Part shown: piece by piece, positions 1 to 12,315 of the stretch | Position numbering within the stretch: position 1 is the stretch's first letter | Layout of the letters: each line of letters opens with the position of its first letter | Assembly: GCA_024752435.1 (NCBI GenBank) | Contig: CP103032.1 | Location: 62,001 to 126,000, forward strand | DNA length: 64,000 nucleotides | From: Allantophomopsis cytisporea | Taxonomy: Eukaryota > Ascomycota > Leotiomycetes > Phacidiales > Phacidiaceae | Reading direction: 5' to 3' | Made by a program: the position numbers and the translations under genes | Notes under the pieces: model-generated | What the model was told of the DNA's origin: nothing | Databases searched by the model: none | The model's input: the letters and a program-made list of their open reading frames with translations, nothing else

Positions 1-1882
1 AGGCGACTTGCTCTTCTGTCATTGCCTAGACATGCCTCGAAGGAGAAGCAGAGTTTGGTCAAAGGTAATCGAGTCGGCCGAATAGTACGCGGAAATAGAT
101 ATTAGACACTGGTGGGGTATGCAACAATGCTATGCTAGATACTCTTATATGTGATGGATATCATTTCTCGGTGAACCATGTTTGTTAATAGAATGTTGGT
201 TGGTTGGTTGTTACTGGGGAAAATGCCAGTTGATACATGTATATAGCCGCTGGCATCGCCGCGTTGACTGCCACATGTCACTTACAACTCCATATATTTG
301 CACAGCACACATCGCGACAGTTCTCAGGCTCACTAGTCATTATAACGTACCGAGGTAGGTAGGTGGGTAGGTAGGTATGCCATAGTAATCCTATACTGAG
401 GGACATCGACTACATGATTCCTCCTTATTGTTCAACCTCGACCATAAGTTTTGTATGAGTGTCTCGTTCTTGATTTCTGGCTTTCTTGAATGCCCATCAC
501 CAGGACATGCTCTCTTCAGGCACCGTCCACAGTTCCCACTTACTCACACCAGTGAGAGTTAGCGTGGCTTTCAGCGAGAGGTTAAATGAGAGTTTTGTGG
601 CAGATGTACGGACTCAATGTCACTTTAGTCCGCATTTCCCGAGTTTTTACTGGACAGGTATGGATTGATCCGCAAGTACATGCGGGTATGACTAAACGCT
701 CGCCAATCAACAGAGTGCCATTGCCGCGCGGTGTGGAGATCTGATTTCCTGATTTTCATACTTTTCCGACGCTGCACCGGCTACTTGCAATTAATTAACC
801 GCCAGCCCATTCCTAATCGGACCCAGCTTCAGGAATAAATATTAGACATCTTCTCTCGAGTATGACACCATAAAATGTAGATATATACAATTAAATGCTG
901 ATTTATTCACTCTCGGAATCTGAATAGTCATTGGTGAGGTAGTGCCCAATGCCACGGAGATGTCGTTGGGCCCGTAGCTGAGGAAAATATCGGAGAAGGT
1001 AAGCGGTGCTCCTCTTATGCTAGCTACGTATCAACAACAATTTCGGAGTCATGGTTAGGAAATCCAGCTAAAGAAAATGTTACATCATTTGCAATAACGC
1101 TGTTTGAATGCTATTTAACCACTACCTTGAATGTAGATGCGGCTCTACCGTGTCTGGAAATTGTAGAGTCTTTGCCGCAGCAATTGGGGACGGTGTGTTT
1201 GTCCATTGACTTACAAAGGAGCTGAGCTTGACATTGCTCTCATCTGTGTCGAGAGTATAACTGCCGCCACAGGTTCAGATGAAACCTTTGAGACTCTAAT
1301 AGGAGACTTCGTTGTTGCAACGAATCCCGGATCTACATTACTGGACCCGAAGGGAAAAGAGAGTTTCTTGTTCCCTTAACTGGTGAGTCTCGCAATAGAG
1401 ATGTTTCTTCCAAAGTGACGCCGCTATAGGTATTTTTGCCAATGATTCCTATGGATGGGTCTGATGCTGTGGCTTCCGATCCCCCACTATCTCACTATTA
1501 CCTCTACTTAGTGAGATGAGCGCATATTGATGCCATTCGTTCGCAGCTATAAGACGAGTTGTTATTGCCAAGTTTAGGAAATCCTGAGCTCTGTGCGATA
1601 CGAATCGAGAGTTTGAAACTCAGATCTTACATCTCTGCAGGTGGAGAATTGCATGGCTGTGAGATCTGAGATATCGGAAGTGAGACCGACCGACGGGCAG
1701 AAGTCAAGAGCAGGATAGCCTGTTGGTACAGTAGCCGGACCCCTGTAGCGATGATCTACTTTCTTTACGCGACCACGCCATAGAAGTGCAACTCACAACA
1801 TTACAATTATCTATTACGCTCGTGACTTGGTCTTCATAGAAAATCAATATAGCTCGGACTTTTACTGCTCTCAGCTATAACA
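1..1882. other. Intergenic, no gene recognised
   Basis: No open frame of convincing length or coding character lies here on either strand; from 669 to 1882 there is not even a short one. A GGTA-type tetranucleotide tract sits at 353-378 and a short TTGG run near 200-216. The last few hundred bases are presumably the promoter of the gene starting at 1883. Confidence 0.6.
353..378. repeat. (GGTA)n microsatellite
   Basis: About six imperfect copies of GGTA with one GGTG interruption. A similar tract lies in the phosphate transporter promoter at 5973-5987. Confidence 0.8.
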
Positions 1883-2965
1883 ATGGCTCTAGAAGCTCAT
1901 CGTATCTTCACATCAATCCCTGCACCCCTCAGAGTCCCGACTCTACAAGATGCGCTAGACGTTAGGTCTCTTCTGCGAAATTGTTCTACGAGAGCCAATT
2001 CAAGTATACCCGACGAAATCGTGGATATAATTATCGATTTCGCTGAATATTGGCCCCATTCCATCGTAAACACGCGACGAGAATTTCAAGCAGAAGCAGA
2101 AACTCCTTCTGAAAACATTTTATGCGTGAGTAGAATTTACACGGCTGGAAAGTATTTCTAATTTCTACTGGCTGTTCAATAGCTTCGATCCTTCCCATTG
2201 GGCTATATGCCTCGAGAGCAAGAGCTCATCGACACTTCACAAGAGAACCGTTCGCAGTTAGAGAACACACTCACGCTGCCTTTGTACGGATCAAACCCAG
2301 ACACGCCGCAGAACGATATGACCAAGAGACTATTGGAAAGCTGGAAAGCAGGATCATGCATCCGGAGTCAGCACCCATGCCGCAAGATTGTCTTCACAAT
2401 TACCTCTCACGATCAAGGATGGACTACTGATGACCTAACCTCGGGCGAATACCGTGGTTCAAAGACGTGGTTTGACGTTGGGCTAGAAAGGATCGAAGCC
2501 GTAGAGGGAGATTGTGCACACTCGCACACTGACCAGTTTTTCTATCTTGCCCCTGCTAAACCGCCGACGCTTAATGTCGATCCATTGCCCACCGACACTG
2601 CACACGATGTACCCTGTATCTTATGCACCTATCAGCCTACTGGCGATGAATTCGAGACTGTTGCTTCACCCTCCGGCGTGTCTCCAGCTACTTTGGAAGG
2701 TCTTTTTGTGAGCCCACCTGGCACGCTGTTAAGGAACAGGGTTGCGATTGACGAGCCGCAAACGCGTGTGATTGAGTGGAGGTATAACGATGCTATGGAA
2801 GAAACGGAGCTTGATGAGCTAGGCCGTGGAGACGCAACTGGTGATGGGTCATTTGTTAGGAATCTACAAGTTGGAGATGTTGTTACGATTTGGGCTAGAG
2901 CAAGGACTCCACTTTGGGTAAACAACGTATCGCAGGTATCTATGGAGATTTATTGGGCAGTTTGA
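1883..2965 (+). CDS. Conserved fungal orphan, F-box-like N-terminus
   Basis: Two exons, 1883-2125 and 2183-2965, are joined by a 57-nt GTGAGT...AATAG intron in phase 0, giving a protein of about 341 aa. The N-terminus contains IPDEIVDIIIDFAEYW (about residues 43-58), which resembles the start of an F-box helix pair. The middle carries the SHDQGW and TWFDVGLE motifs. The C-terminus ends in a beta-rich VGDVVTIWARA...EIYWAV block. I recall this combination of motifs (SHDQGW...TWFDxG...YWAV) from many uncharacterised filamentous-fungal proteins, but no function is established. A role as a ubiquitin-ligase adaptor would be inference only, because the F-box resemblance is short. No signal peptide or membrane segment is seen. 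Confidence 0.75.
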
Positions 2966-3908
2966 TAATTTAAACAAGATCGTTTGTGTGTTAGTTAGTA
3001 AAGATCAAAAATGATAAACTAACATCGTTATCTCAAGGAGCTCTTGTCAAATCATAGATCGCCTCTTGGCGATTATCTGAAGACCTTTGCACGAATAAAT
3101 TTCTGTCTATGCTGCTAACCCTGACGAATTGGCAAGTCCAGGATTCCTACGAGTGCATACTGCTTCGCAGAGTGTGCGGGCTCAGAGCGAATCCGGATTT
3201 GCCATCGGCTTGGCCTAAGTATGGCGGCCGGTAGCTGCACCAGCAGAGATCGAAGTAACTATACCCGTAAGAATCAGCTACTGCGTATAGTTCCAATTCA
3301 ACAGACAGAGACCCTACCGCTATAACCTTGATGTTAGAAATGACGTCCATGATGGTTTTGATGGGGTGGCATCTGCAGAAGTGCGACTGTGCAATTCAAT
3401 ACCAGCTGCGTGGTCCACGTGATGAATGATAAATACATTACCTCTGGTGAGCGGATTCAACTCAAAACACATCCGAGCTTCTTTGTTCATACTCAACATG
3501 ATTATTCTTGTGCGGTGTAATCAGTTATTATGGACTCAAATAAATTCAAGTACCTTGTTACCCTAGACCATTTCACTGTCAGATACAGTAGAGTAGCGTG
3601 TATTGATGATAAACTGTAGCCTGCATTTATCTGATCGTTGGAGCTGACAACAAGATCTTTGATGGATGATCCGAAAAATATCTCAGGCATCAGGTGTACG
3701 AGAGAGCACGTAATCAGCCACAATATTAATTATATTCTCAATTCATTCCTCGCAAGGTGTAGTACCCAGTACAATACTTTTCACTCTTATTTTTTACATA
3801 GGCAAGCCCCAGCTGCACCATTTCCTACCCAAGAACCAAAACCCTGCGCACATTGAAGGTATCTATTAAACCAAAAACTCAAAAAACGACCAAGCGATGG
3901 TAAAAGAT
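2966..3908. other. Intergenic, convergent gene ends
   Basis: This is the space between the plus-strand orphan ending at 2965 and the minus-strand phosphate transporter ending at 3909. Only short frames without coding character are present. It should hold both transcript ends; no other structure is visible. Confidence 0.5.
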
Positions 3909-5778
3909 TTATACAGCCGATTTCTCGACACCTGTAGCGGTGTTCTCGCGTGAGACGTCATCGGAGTTGACGCGGTACTCAGCCTTGCCTGAGTGTTGAT
4001 GACCAGCAGTTACGGCATCCTAGGAATTGTTAGTAGATGATTGAGGAGGTTGGGGAAGGTGGGTGACATACGTATTCAGGGGTACCAGGAACTTCCCCAG
4101 CAAGCTGCTCGAGAGTCTTTCTCTTCGTCTCCGGGATGAGTAAGGAGGTGAAGATACCGCAGAACATGAAGAGAGCGAAGATCTGCATGACGTGGTTGAG
4201 CCATGGAGAGGCAGCAGCACCGGTAGCACCCTTGACAGCTCCACGGGTACGGAGAGGACCGAAAACGACCTGGGCAATGATGGCTCCGACCTTACCGGAA
4301 GCGGCAGAGAAACCGTGGGAGGTAGATCTGTAACGGGTGGGGAAACACTCTCCTGGAACAATGAAGGTGGTGGAGTTTGGACCAAAGTTGAAAAAGAATT
4401 GGGCGAGAACGTAAAGAGCGAGAAGAGCGTGATCAGAGAGATGGTGATAGGCGAATCCGATGACAATGAAGAGAACTGTGAGAATAACAAAACCTCCAAT
4501 CTGGATTGGCTTGCGTCCAATAGTGTCGATGAGGGCGACGGAAACCCAGTAACCTGGAATGGCACCAGCGCAGGTGATGATCAAGTTTCCAACGGCAGTC
4601 CTGTAGTAGATATCGTAGACGTTCTTTCCTCCAGAGTAACCAATAGCCGAGAGGATGATAGAGTTGTTCAAACCAAGACCGTAGTAAGCAACATCAAGGA
4701 AGAACCAGGAACCAGCCGTACCAAGAAGTACCTTGCCGTGCTTCCACTGACCGTAATGGTGGAGGAAGTCTCTCCAAGAAGCCTTTGGAGTCTCAAGAGC
4801 AGGGGAACTCTGGGCCAAAGCGGTGACACGGGAGATCTCATCTGGGTGACCCTCATGCTTGCCTTTGATATAGGCCTCAGCATCATCGGCGGCCTTCTCA
4901 ACATCGCGGGCAACATCGAAGGTGTAACGTGGGGTTTCTGGGATGGTGAGACGGTAGTAGAGAGCGATGCAGCCTGGAACGGCACCGAATCCGATGATGA
5001 CACGCCACATCTTATCAACCGCAAGACTGCAAACGCCAGTGCATGTGGAGGCCTTAGTGGCAGTGATCAATGACTCCTTGAAACCAGCAGTGACAATCAA
5101 GCAGATGATGGCGGCGGTGAATTGACCAATTCCCTGCATGGCGAAGACGGCGTTCATCATGGCGCCTCTCCACTTGGTAGTAGCGAACTCGGAGGTAATG
5201 ATAGATGATAATGGGTAATCACCACCAATTCCAATACCCTAAGATGATTAGACGCATGATACGTATTCGAAAGGATTACTCGAACTTACCATGAGAACAC
5301 GCCAGAAGATGATGAGACCGACGATCGACATGGCCTGAGAAGGAGCAGAGAGAGCCTGAGCGAGGGTAGCGAAGATGATGATAATCAACTCAAGTCCGTA
5401 CATGCGCTTACGACCAACAACATCGGCGAGATAACCAAAGCCCAATTGACCGATGACAGTTCCACCGGAAGTAGCGACCTTGATGGCGGTATCGGAATTT
5501 GGTGGGATGGTTCCTTTGGTTGGAGTTCCCTGCCAGTAGACTATACCCAACATGGAGGTGACCAAGTTGATGGCGAAGATGTCGTAAGAGTCAGTGAAGA
5601 AACCAATACCGGCGACAACACAAGCTCTGACATGGTACCATCCAAATGGGGCCTTGTCGATCTCGGCGAGAGCGAGTCTTCGTCGCTCGTTAGGGTCCTG
5701 GATGTGAGCGAAATCATTGTTGAAGTTGTGGAAGGCAGCGTTGCCACCAGCCGTCTTGTTGACCTCGGGGACGGACAT
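3909..5778 (-). CDS. PHO84: Pho84-type inorganic phosphate:H+ symporter (MFS)
   Basis: Three exons (5290-5778, 4072-5238, 3909-4019) join in phase to 588 aa, the usual length for Pho84. The protein imports phosphate with protons at the plasma membrane. Diagnostic motifs are GFFTDSYDIF in the first membrane helix, GIGIGGDYPLS right after intron 1 (the phosphate:H+ symporter signature), the MFS loop motif DVVGRKR, and PETPRYTFD before the central cytosolic loop. About 12 hydrophobic helices flank a loop of about 70 residues. Introns are short with GTAAGT and GTATGT donors; the last codes only a 36-residue hydrophilic tail. In fungi such genes are induced by phosphate starvation through Pho4/NUC-1 at CACGTG-like sites, but I did not see an intact CACGTG in the first kilobase upstream. 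Confidence 0.93.
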
Positions 5779-5972
5779 TGTGATGAATGTTGATAGGTAT
5801 CAAACAATGAAGGGATTACGATCCAAAGGTCGACTCGGAAGGGTCGAGCTTACAATTGATCTTCTTGGACGAAGAGGATTGTATAGTCGTGTGATGAGTC
5901 GTAACTGAAGAAGGAAGGGAAGGAAGATGCAAGGTGGAGGGCATGGGCAAGCCTTATATTGATTTTCACATT

Positions 5973-5987
5973 GGTAGGTAGGTAGGT
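5973..5987. repeat. (GGTA)n tract in phosphate transporter promoter
   Basis: Four GGTA copies lie about 200 bp upstream of the transporter start codon. Such TAGG-rich tracts are common in fungal promoters; a regulatory role is not shown. Confidence 0.6.
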
Positions 5988-6727
5988 GTAGGTACTTTAG
6001 GTGAGTATCACCCTTTTCGCTGGTGAGAGAGAGCTGTGTGGGGTGAGAGACAGAGGGAGACAGCGAGGGAGAGTGCAGCTGCAGACGGGGCAGACGCGTG
6101 GGTGAGGCTAAGCAAAGCACCTAAAGTCAAGTCTTGTATGCATGCACCGTCCGACATGGTGTCCGACATGGCAACAAGATGTCAGCTCCATATCTGATGG
6201 TCGTCTCCGACCCTGTCGAGTCTCTCTTCCTACTGTCTCATCGACCCTTGATCCCGAAGAGGAAGACAACCTCGATCATGGATGTCTTAGCGGACCCATT
6301 AATTAAACTCGGACACCATGATAACCAGGAGGCTAGAAGAAGTGAATGAACATGGGGGCGTCCACCGCGGAGGCAAGGCTGGATATGGTCGGTGCTACTG
6401 TGGACCAAGACGATGTAGTCTGCCCTCTGAGAATAAGGTATGTACGAAGAGTATTCGTCGATGGTGGCACGAGGAGAGTGGAATGGAAAGTCATGTGGGT
6501 GTGATTGTACGATTGTCCGACTCGCGATATCTCAGCTATGATTCCAGAACATCGACATGGCCTCGGTCATTGCACTTCCAACCGTTCATCGAATACTACA
6601 CACCACTCAACACGTCGATATTGTACGAACAATCGTGTAGAGCTTTCATTTTCATTCGTGACTAAGTCCATTCGTACCCTTCGAATGGGTGGGGATTGCA
6701 ACAAGGGCCAGGATCTGGTCCTTGAGA

Positions 6728-6752
6728 TAGTCGAATAGTCGAATAGTCGAAT
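6728..6752. repeat. Three copies of TAGTCGAA
   Basis: An 8-bp unit is repeated three times in perfect tandem. Confidence 0.8.
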
Positions 6753-8095
6753 TATGGGGTGCGGAGTGGATCCAGCACCGATGGATTTTGCTGGTGCGGC
6801 GCGGATCGGTTGTGGATGGAGGGCGTGGGAGAACCAACAGGCTCTCGTGCATCGAAACACAATCCGCCAAGAGTGCATGGCGGAACATGAGTATGAAAAA
6901 GGGAAAGCAGAAGGACAAGTCGAGAGAAGAAGAACATCTTGAACATCAATGCTACTTTTCATTTCGATGGTTCTGGACAGATGGAAAAGAATGACCTGGT
7001 AACGGAGATGTTTGTTATGCTGATGTTGCTTTTGAGGTTGAGGTATCTCCGACCTCCGGTCTTTTCATGCAGCAGTCATGATGCATCTGAAGATCAGGCC
7101 GTCAATATCATCGACACCATTAGATTGCTATTGTAGGACTTCTAGGTACATCGTCATACATTATAGATGTCCAATCCAATTCTCATGTATAGAGGACTTC
7201 TAATGCACTCTTCTCTGGCCTATGAAACATCTCAGGGTCGATTCAGAGGGTGGAGTTGACCGACACCCCGGGAGAAGGTAAAAACATCCCCAACTCGAAT
7301 GCACGGGTGCGGCAAGGGTCGGAGTTCCTGGTGTTGCACATGCTTGAACGATAACTTCCAAATGCAGACTGATTTAGATTCCCACAGTTGCACATTTCAT
7401 TCCTTGCAGATTTATACAATTCCAGTTAGCCTGACCATCGGTTGAAAGTTTTAAGAACACCTACCTTGAGGTACATACATGATGGATAAAGAGGTTGGAG
7501 CTTTTCTATACGCACAGTGAAATGGATGGCATGTTTGATTTCTCATTTCTCATGCCCATTGGATTCTTCCATCTGAATTCTTCCCCCCGGCATCAACTTT
7601 AGTATGCTCATTCACCGGATCTAGAAAATCTGCACCTCTTCTACCGTCACACATTATCTACAACATACTTTAGAGGACGGGAGCTAAGCAACCCTACGGA
7701 AAAAAGGCGAAAAAATTCCAGACAAACCATCAAAACAATAACCAAATCAATTCGTACTTATCATCGTAATATCTAGTGTTCGCAATCAGCCGTTTACCAA
7801 TCACAGGCACGCATCTCAGCACGAGTACAACCGCAAACGAAGAGCATCAGTGTGGCAGCTGGACATCGGCCAGCTTCGAGGCACCCTCCACCAGTGACCG
7901 CGCCAGCGGCAATGGCCAAGAAGATACCAAGACGCCACGCATAGTCCGCGGACCAGGAGACATTGCACCGCTCCAAGAGACCTCTTTGCATGCAAGTCGC
8001 GCCAAGAGGAACATCCGTTGAGACGAGAGGCGGCGACATTCTGGCATGGCGTGTTTGGCTCGGCCAGTCGGTTATTCCTGGTGCCCAGACGGGCG

Positions 8096-8127
<32 letters not shown>
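8096..8127. repeat. (GGCT)8 microsatellite
   Basis: Eight perfect GGCT units. Read in three frames they yield the Leu-Ala-Gly-Trp or Pro-Ala-Ser-Gln strings seen in overlapping short frames. Confidence 0.9.
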
Positions 8128-10458
8128 TGTTGGCTGTGAAATGAGACAGACGTTGGATGATCATGGATTGTTTTATTGCGATGATGCGAGGTGCGACTTG
8201 CTGGGAGGTCATTTCCATTGGATCTGCCCTGACTGGCATCATAGATGCGGAAGCACGATCATTCACGGCAAAGACTTCCGTAGATACTCGGGAATTACGC
8301 TCGCGTCTATATTCCTATCTCTCTTCACGCAAGAGTTTGGATACGTTGCCACAATCAGAAACTCTATGCGGTGAGGAAGATTCTCTTTGTGGCTCAGGAA
8401 GGGGGGCCGATATATAGACTTTGTGAGTTATTTAGAATTCCATCCGTAATAAATATCTTTGTTTGTGGGTAGAGTCAGAAATGTGGAATAATTCCGATGC
8501 TCTGGGTTGGGTGTCTTGTGCAGGGCCAACCTCCGTGTGTATCTCACATGGGTGGTGTTGGCACTGTGTACGCAACAGATATTTCACGGGCATCTTCTCA
8601 GATCCGCACCTGATCTGATACAGGAATCCAAAATTCCTTCTACATGTTGGAGTATGAATGGATATTCATTCACACGATCATCCTCTACATAGATGTATTC
8701 TATACGACCTCGACTCGAGTAGTATGCAGGTATGTGCCATCGTGTTGATTGAAGAAAAGCCAAGCACGGCCTCCACCGACTGACATCTCTTGTCTCGCCT
8801 TGTGTTGATGATACGATACGATACCGGCCGGGCCTCTTGATCACACATATGTACAGAACATGTCCTATCGTTACGCATACTTTCTTCCATACAATTCTCC
8901 GGTTGGCAATTGCTTTGAACCTTCAGCTTTTCCCCATCCAATCGCTCTCGCATGAATCGGACGGTGGTACTACATCGATGCACGCATCCGCAATCGTCTA
9001 CTTCTTATCCATAAGGTCGTCTATTTTCTCTCCCTTGCATCAACATATTACGCTCAATGTTGACAAGCGACAAAAAGAGACAAGACAAGTGACATACATT
9101 CCTCCTCGGCTCTCCACATCACAGACCATGTGCTCGCAGGTGACATTGATGATGTTCGCAATCACTACTGTGTACAAATAATCAAAGTGTGAGACTGCGC
9201 GTCCAATCTCCAGGCTCCAATCTCCAATGTCCCTCCTCTCTCGTAATGTGTGCTCACCCACACCACCCGACAACAACCAAAGGCACGTGCAAGGCATGAA
9301 TTTCAAAGTAAATGGGTGTAGAATACTGTTGGATCGTGTGCGCATGCAGAGATTACGCCGGCGTTGCTGTGCCATGGCATCCTTTGTTACCAGAGTGGTA
9401 TCAGCATCGTGCAAATCAAATGCCCATCAGACATGTCGTTGAGAGCAGCCAATCAGGGACGCGTCATTGCCCACGTTTTGGAGTCGTTGGTCGCTGGTCA
9501 ATGCGGGTGCCTGGCCTGGGGAAGGACGTCCATGGATCCCTTGGTCCTTGTCAAATGTTAAGCGGGGTTAGCGTGGAAGGGTCAGCTAAATTTCGGGTAC
9601 GGCAAGGTACATGCAAGTATGTACTGTACTGTATATATGTAGTGTATGTGTGTTGTATATTTCATACAATATCTCGATAGAGGCTACTCATTGGACGGAT
9701 GATTTATAGGGCGGAAAGGGCTTGATCGAGTATTGGGCACCATTTGCAAAATGAGCTTGAGTCTGAAAGATGTAGGATATTTACTCCCTCCTGAGGAGAC
9801 TCCAATAAGTACCGGAGTACGTACTGCCAATAGATTTCACCAGCTGCCAAACCCCTTTTGCACACGAAGTCGCTCCATATCTTCTCAATTTCTGCCACAT
9901 CATGCATGGCGTAGGCAATTCTAGATGGAGAAGCTATCGGGAATTTGACTTTAACAGTCTTGACTACTGTACTACGTCTGCCGACAATTTGCTAGATGTG
10001 TTTTTTGCTTCCTCTCTTTCGCCTTTCTTCCCATCGTAAATTTTCTAGATTCGATCATATTTATGAGCAATATGGTGATGAATAAGGCGAACTGTTGATA
10101 CAGAGGGAAAATTGAATACCTCAGCAGCGCACGAGAGGAAGCTGTTCAATGCTCCACCAACCTTGACAGAGACCATGCATAATCGAAACCTTCAATATCA
10201 AATCCTACAATCAATATGTCCTCATCATTAAACTCCCAGGCCCACCTACCTTACCCGTGCATGTCACTCCAACAAGGTATGCCCCAGTCCTTTCCGCATC
10301 ACAGCACCGATGGGGACTTTCGTCGTTCGCCTCGTTCCGCTCACACTCTCAAACGAGATAAAAAATCTATTTCTCCCCTTGTCTACATTCGTCCACCCTC
10401 CTGAGCCTCCATAGACGCCACAAAGATAGCCGCGGCGGCCTTAGCCAAGTTCGCTCAA

Positions 10459-10832
10459 TCAATCTGACCAACGGCGGCGATCCCTTTCACCACGAGCCCT
10501 CTGAGATCTCAATCGCCCAAGGTACCTGTCGTGCACGGCCGAGACAAATCCAGAGGAATTGGGGTCCTGATCGATGGGAATGGTGTGGTAAGAGAGGCTG
10601 CGAAAAGCTAAGGAAAGCCAGGTCAAAACGCCTTCGATACTCAAGTTGAGAATCTGAAAATTTCCCTCACGTCACTTGATGCGAAATGTGGATGACATGT
10701 TTGATACTTACGGAGGCAAGGTAGAAGTCGGGCGTGACCTCCGGCTTGATGTGCCGTAACTTCGGGTGAAACGAACAGTGAAGCACATTATCGTCATCAG
10801 GGACCAAGTTCGTCTTTCATATATTTCACTCA
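10459..10832 (-). CDS. Possible spliced fragment, unknown
   Basis: Reading the minus strand, an open stretch from about 10832 to 10712 ends at a GTAAGT donor. After a 58-nt intron ending TTTTCAG it resumes in phase at 10653 and runs to a stop at 10459. The joined peptide is about 100 aa and includes HCSFHPKLRH, PDFYLAS and LTWLSLAF. There is no ATG in the upstream part before an in-frame TGA, so either another 5' exon exists or this is chance. I do not recognise a family. The good splice consensus and preserved phase are the only support. Confidence 0.22.
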
Positions 10833-11131
10833 GCATACAAACGAAAGCATGCGCAATATCTGCTCCATGAAGACCTCCACATATCTCTCATGACCTTCCA
10901 TAGATCCATCAGCGTAATCACAAAATTTCACCTATCTGGCACATCAACAACCGCTTCCACATCAGAATTTCATCAAGACTGGTTATCATTACAATCGTCT
11001 CATCATCCGTATCTTCCAATTATAGGTTGCACAGATGGCTGACTGTTACAGTATACTGCCGCCGATGATTTCCATCGTCCCAAACTATCATCGATTCAGA
11101 TTATTCACAACCTGTTCGCACTTTTCACCAT

Positions 11132-11642
11132 TTACAATCTCGATTCGAAGCCGCCGAATGGTTTCAGCTTCTTGATGTCGAGAGGAGCACCCAAGATTTC
11201 CTCCTTCTGAAGAATTCCACCGAGCTCCTGGAAGTAGCTGGTCTGTTCAATTGACTGATTAGTGCACTTCCGGGAACTGGCTTGAAGCGAATTGGATTTC
11301 ATACCTTGAAATGAGCATCATAAGCTGCCTCATCCTTGTCTGGTATCCGAACATCAGTATTCGACCGCCTTCGCAATCGTTCATGGACCGTGGGACATAC
11401 AGATCTCCTGGCAGACGAATTGGTTTCCGTTTGCTCCGTCGTATTGCTCAAAGACTTGGTACTTCTTTGCGCCCTGTTCCTGGGCCTTGATGTCGTCCGT
11501 GAGCTTGATGAGAAGCTCTCTGATCTAGCAACCTATCAGTAATCTACCAATTCCGTCAACCTCGGCAATTTCCACGTACTCTAGCCTCCTTGCCCTTTGT
11601 CGGGGTAATGAGAGCGACGACGTAAACTTCCTGGGATGACAT
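11132..11642 (-). CDS. ABM-domain monooxygenase-like protein
   Basis: This small gene is easily missed because no exon is longer than 124 nt. Exons are 11580-11642, 11401-11524, 11305-11339 and 11132-11242; they join in phase to 110 aa. The start MSSQEVYVVALITPTKGKEA is the first beta strand of an antibiotic-biosynthesis-monooxygenase (ABM) ferredoxin-like fold. The helix RELLIKLTDDIKAQE, the strand YQVFEQYDGANGNQFVCQE and DEAAYDAHFK...YFQELG complete the fold. Members are dimeric, cofactor-free oxygenases or heme/quinone-interacting proteins, so the substrate cannot be predicted. The gene is divergent from the formaldehyde dehydrogenase at 12316, with 673 bp between starts, so co-regulation is plausible but unproved. 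Confidence 0.85.
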
Positions 11643-12315
11643 AATTGATTACTTATTGTGGGTTGGTAAAGGTGAGATTTGGAGTTTCAAGAGTATTGAA
11701 AGAGGACCTTCGTGATATATTTGAAGGATAGGAGAGGGGAAAGAGACCCGATCGCCCTTTAACGACGGATCCATCGAGATGCTCCACTTAGTTCATCAGT
11801 GTGGTGCCATTTGTCCGCCCCATCATGCTGGGGGCATGAAAATATTCTGCCGCTTCTGACCGCCTACCACAACCAAAACAATGCCGTCATACTACAGAAA
11901 AGATATGGACATTGATTCATTCAGCATTGTAGGTATGAACAGATTTTTCAATTCTTTCTTCCAGAGACTTCAAAGCTCATAGAAATGGAGAGATAATGTG
12001 GTGATTAGAGTTGTTGTTACATGTCAAATTGACATTATCATGCCACCCAAATTCATAAGCTCTATCATACTATTTGGCTTTCCACTATGTGTATTGATCA
12101 TCCTCGGGATCTAGAACGACCCCGCAGATCAAACGTAAAGCGGGGCAAAACGAGCGGGATCAACGGCCTGGCATTCTGATAAGCCTTAAATAGATGAAAT
12201 CCAGCTTTCCATTTCAAATTTCAACAGAACTCAGTGGGCAGTGATTTTCTAAGTCTAATATAATATAATTCCTACCAAATTCCAAATTTAGCAAACGAGC
12301 AGTCGTGGAATCAAC
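11643..12315. promoter_or_regulatory. Shared divergent promoter (ABM gene / formaldehyde dehydrogenase)
   Basis: A 673-bp gap separates the two divergent start codons. It contains an inverted pair of GCGGGG elements (12120-12145) about 170-195 bp before the dehydrogenase start. No other gene is seen. Confidence 0.55.
12120..12145. promoter_or_regulatory. Inverted pair of CreA-type sites
   Basis: CCCCGC at 12120-12125 and GCGGGG at 12140-12145 form a perfect 6-bp inverted repeat with a 14-bp AT-rich spacer. GCGGGG fits the carbon-catabolite repressor consensus SYGGRG, which is known to act in pairs. Binding is inferred from sequence only. Confidence 0.45.

Larger units (their letters stand above)
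5779..10458. other. Long gene-poor stretch upstream of the phosphate transporter
   Basis: The first part (5779 to about 6700) is the transporter promoter and includes a GGTA tract. Beyond that there are only short frames with no recognisable domain. Simple repeats occur at 6728-6752 and 8096-8127. Frames around 7776-8420 partly consist of the GGCT repeat and its flanks, so I do not call them genes. Confidence 0.5.

Noticed and set aside
4192..5073. 293-aa plus-strand frame
   Set aside because: Antisense shadow of the phosphate transporter exon, with no domain; the minus strand carries the clear Pho84 protein.
7776..8417. Cluster of overlapping short frames on both strands
   Set aside because: No domain, no consistent splice model, and part of the sequence is a GGCT repeat.
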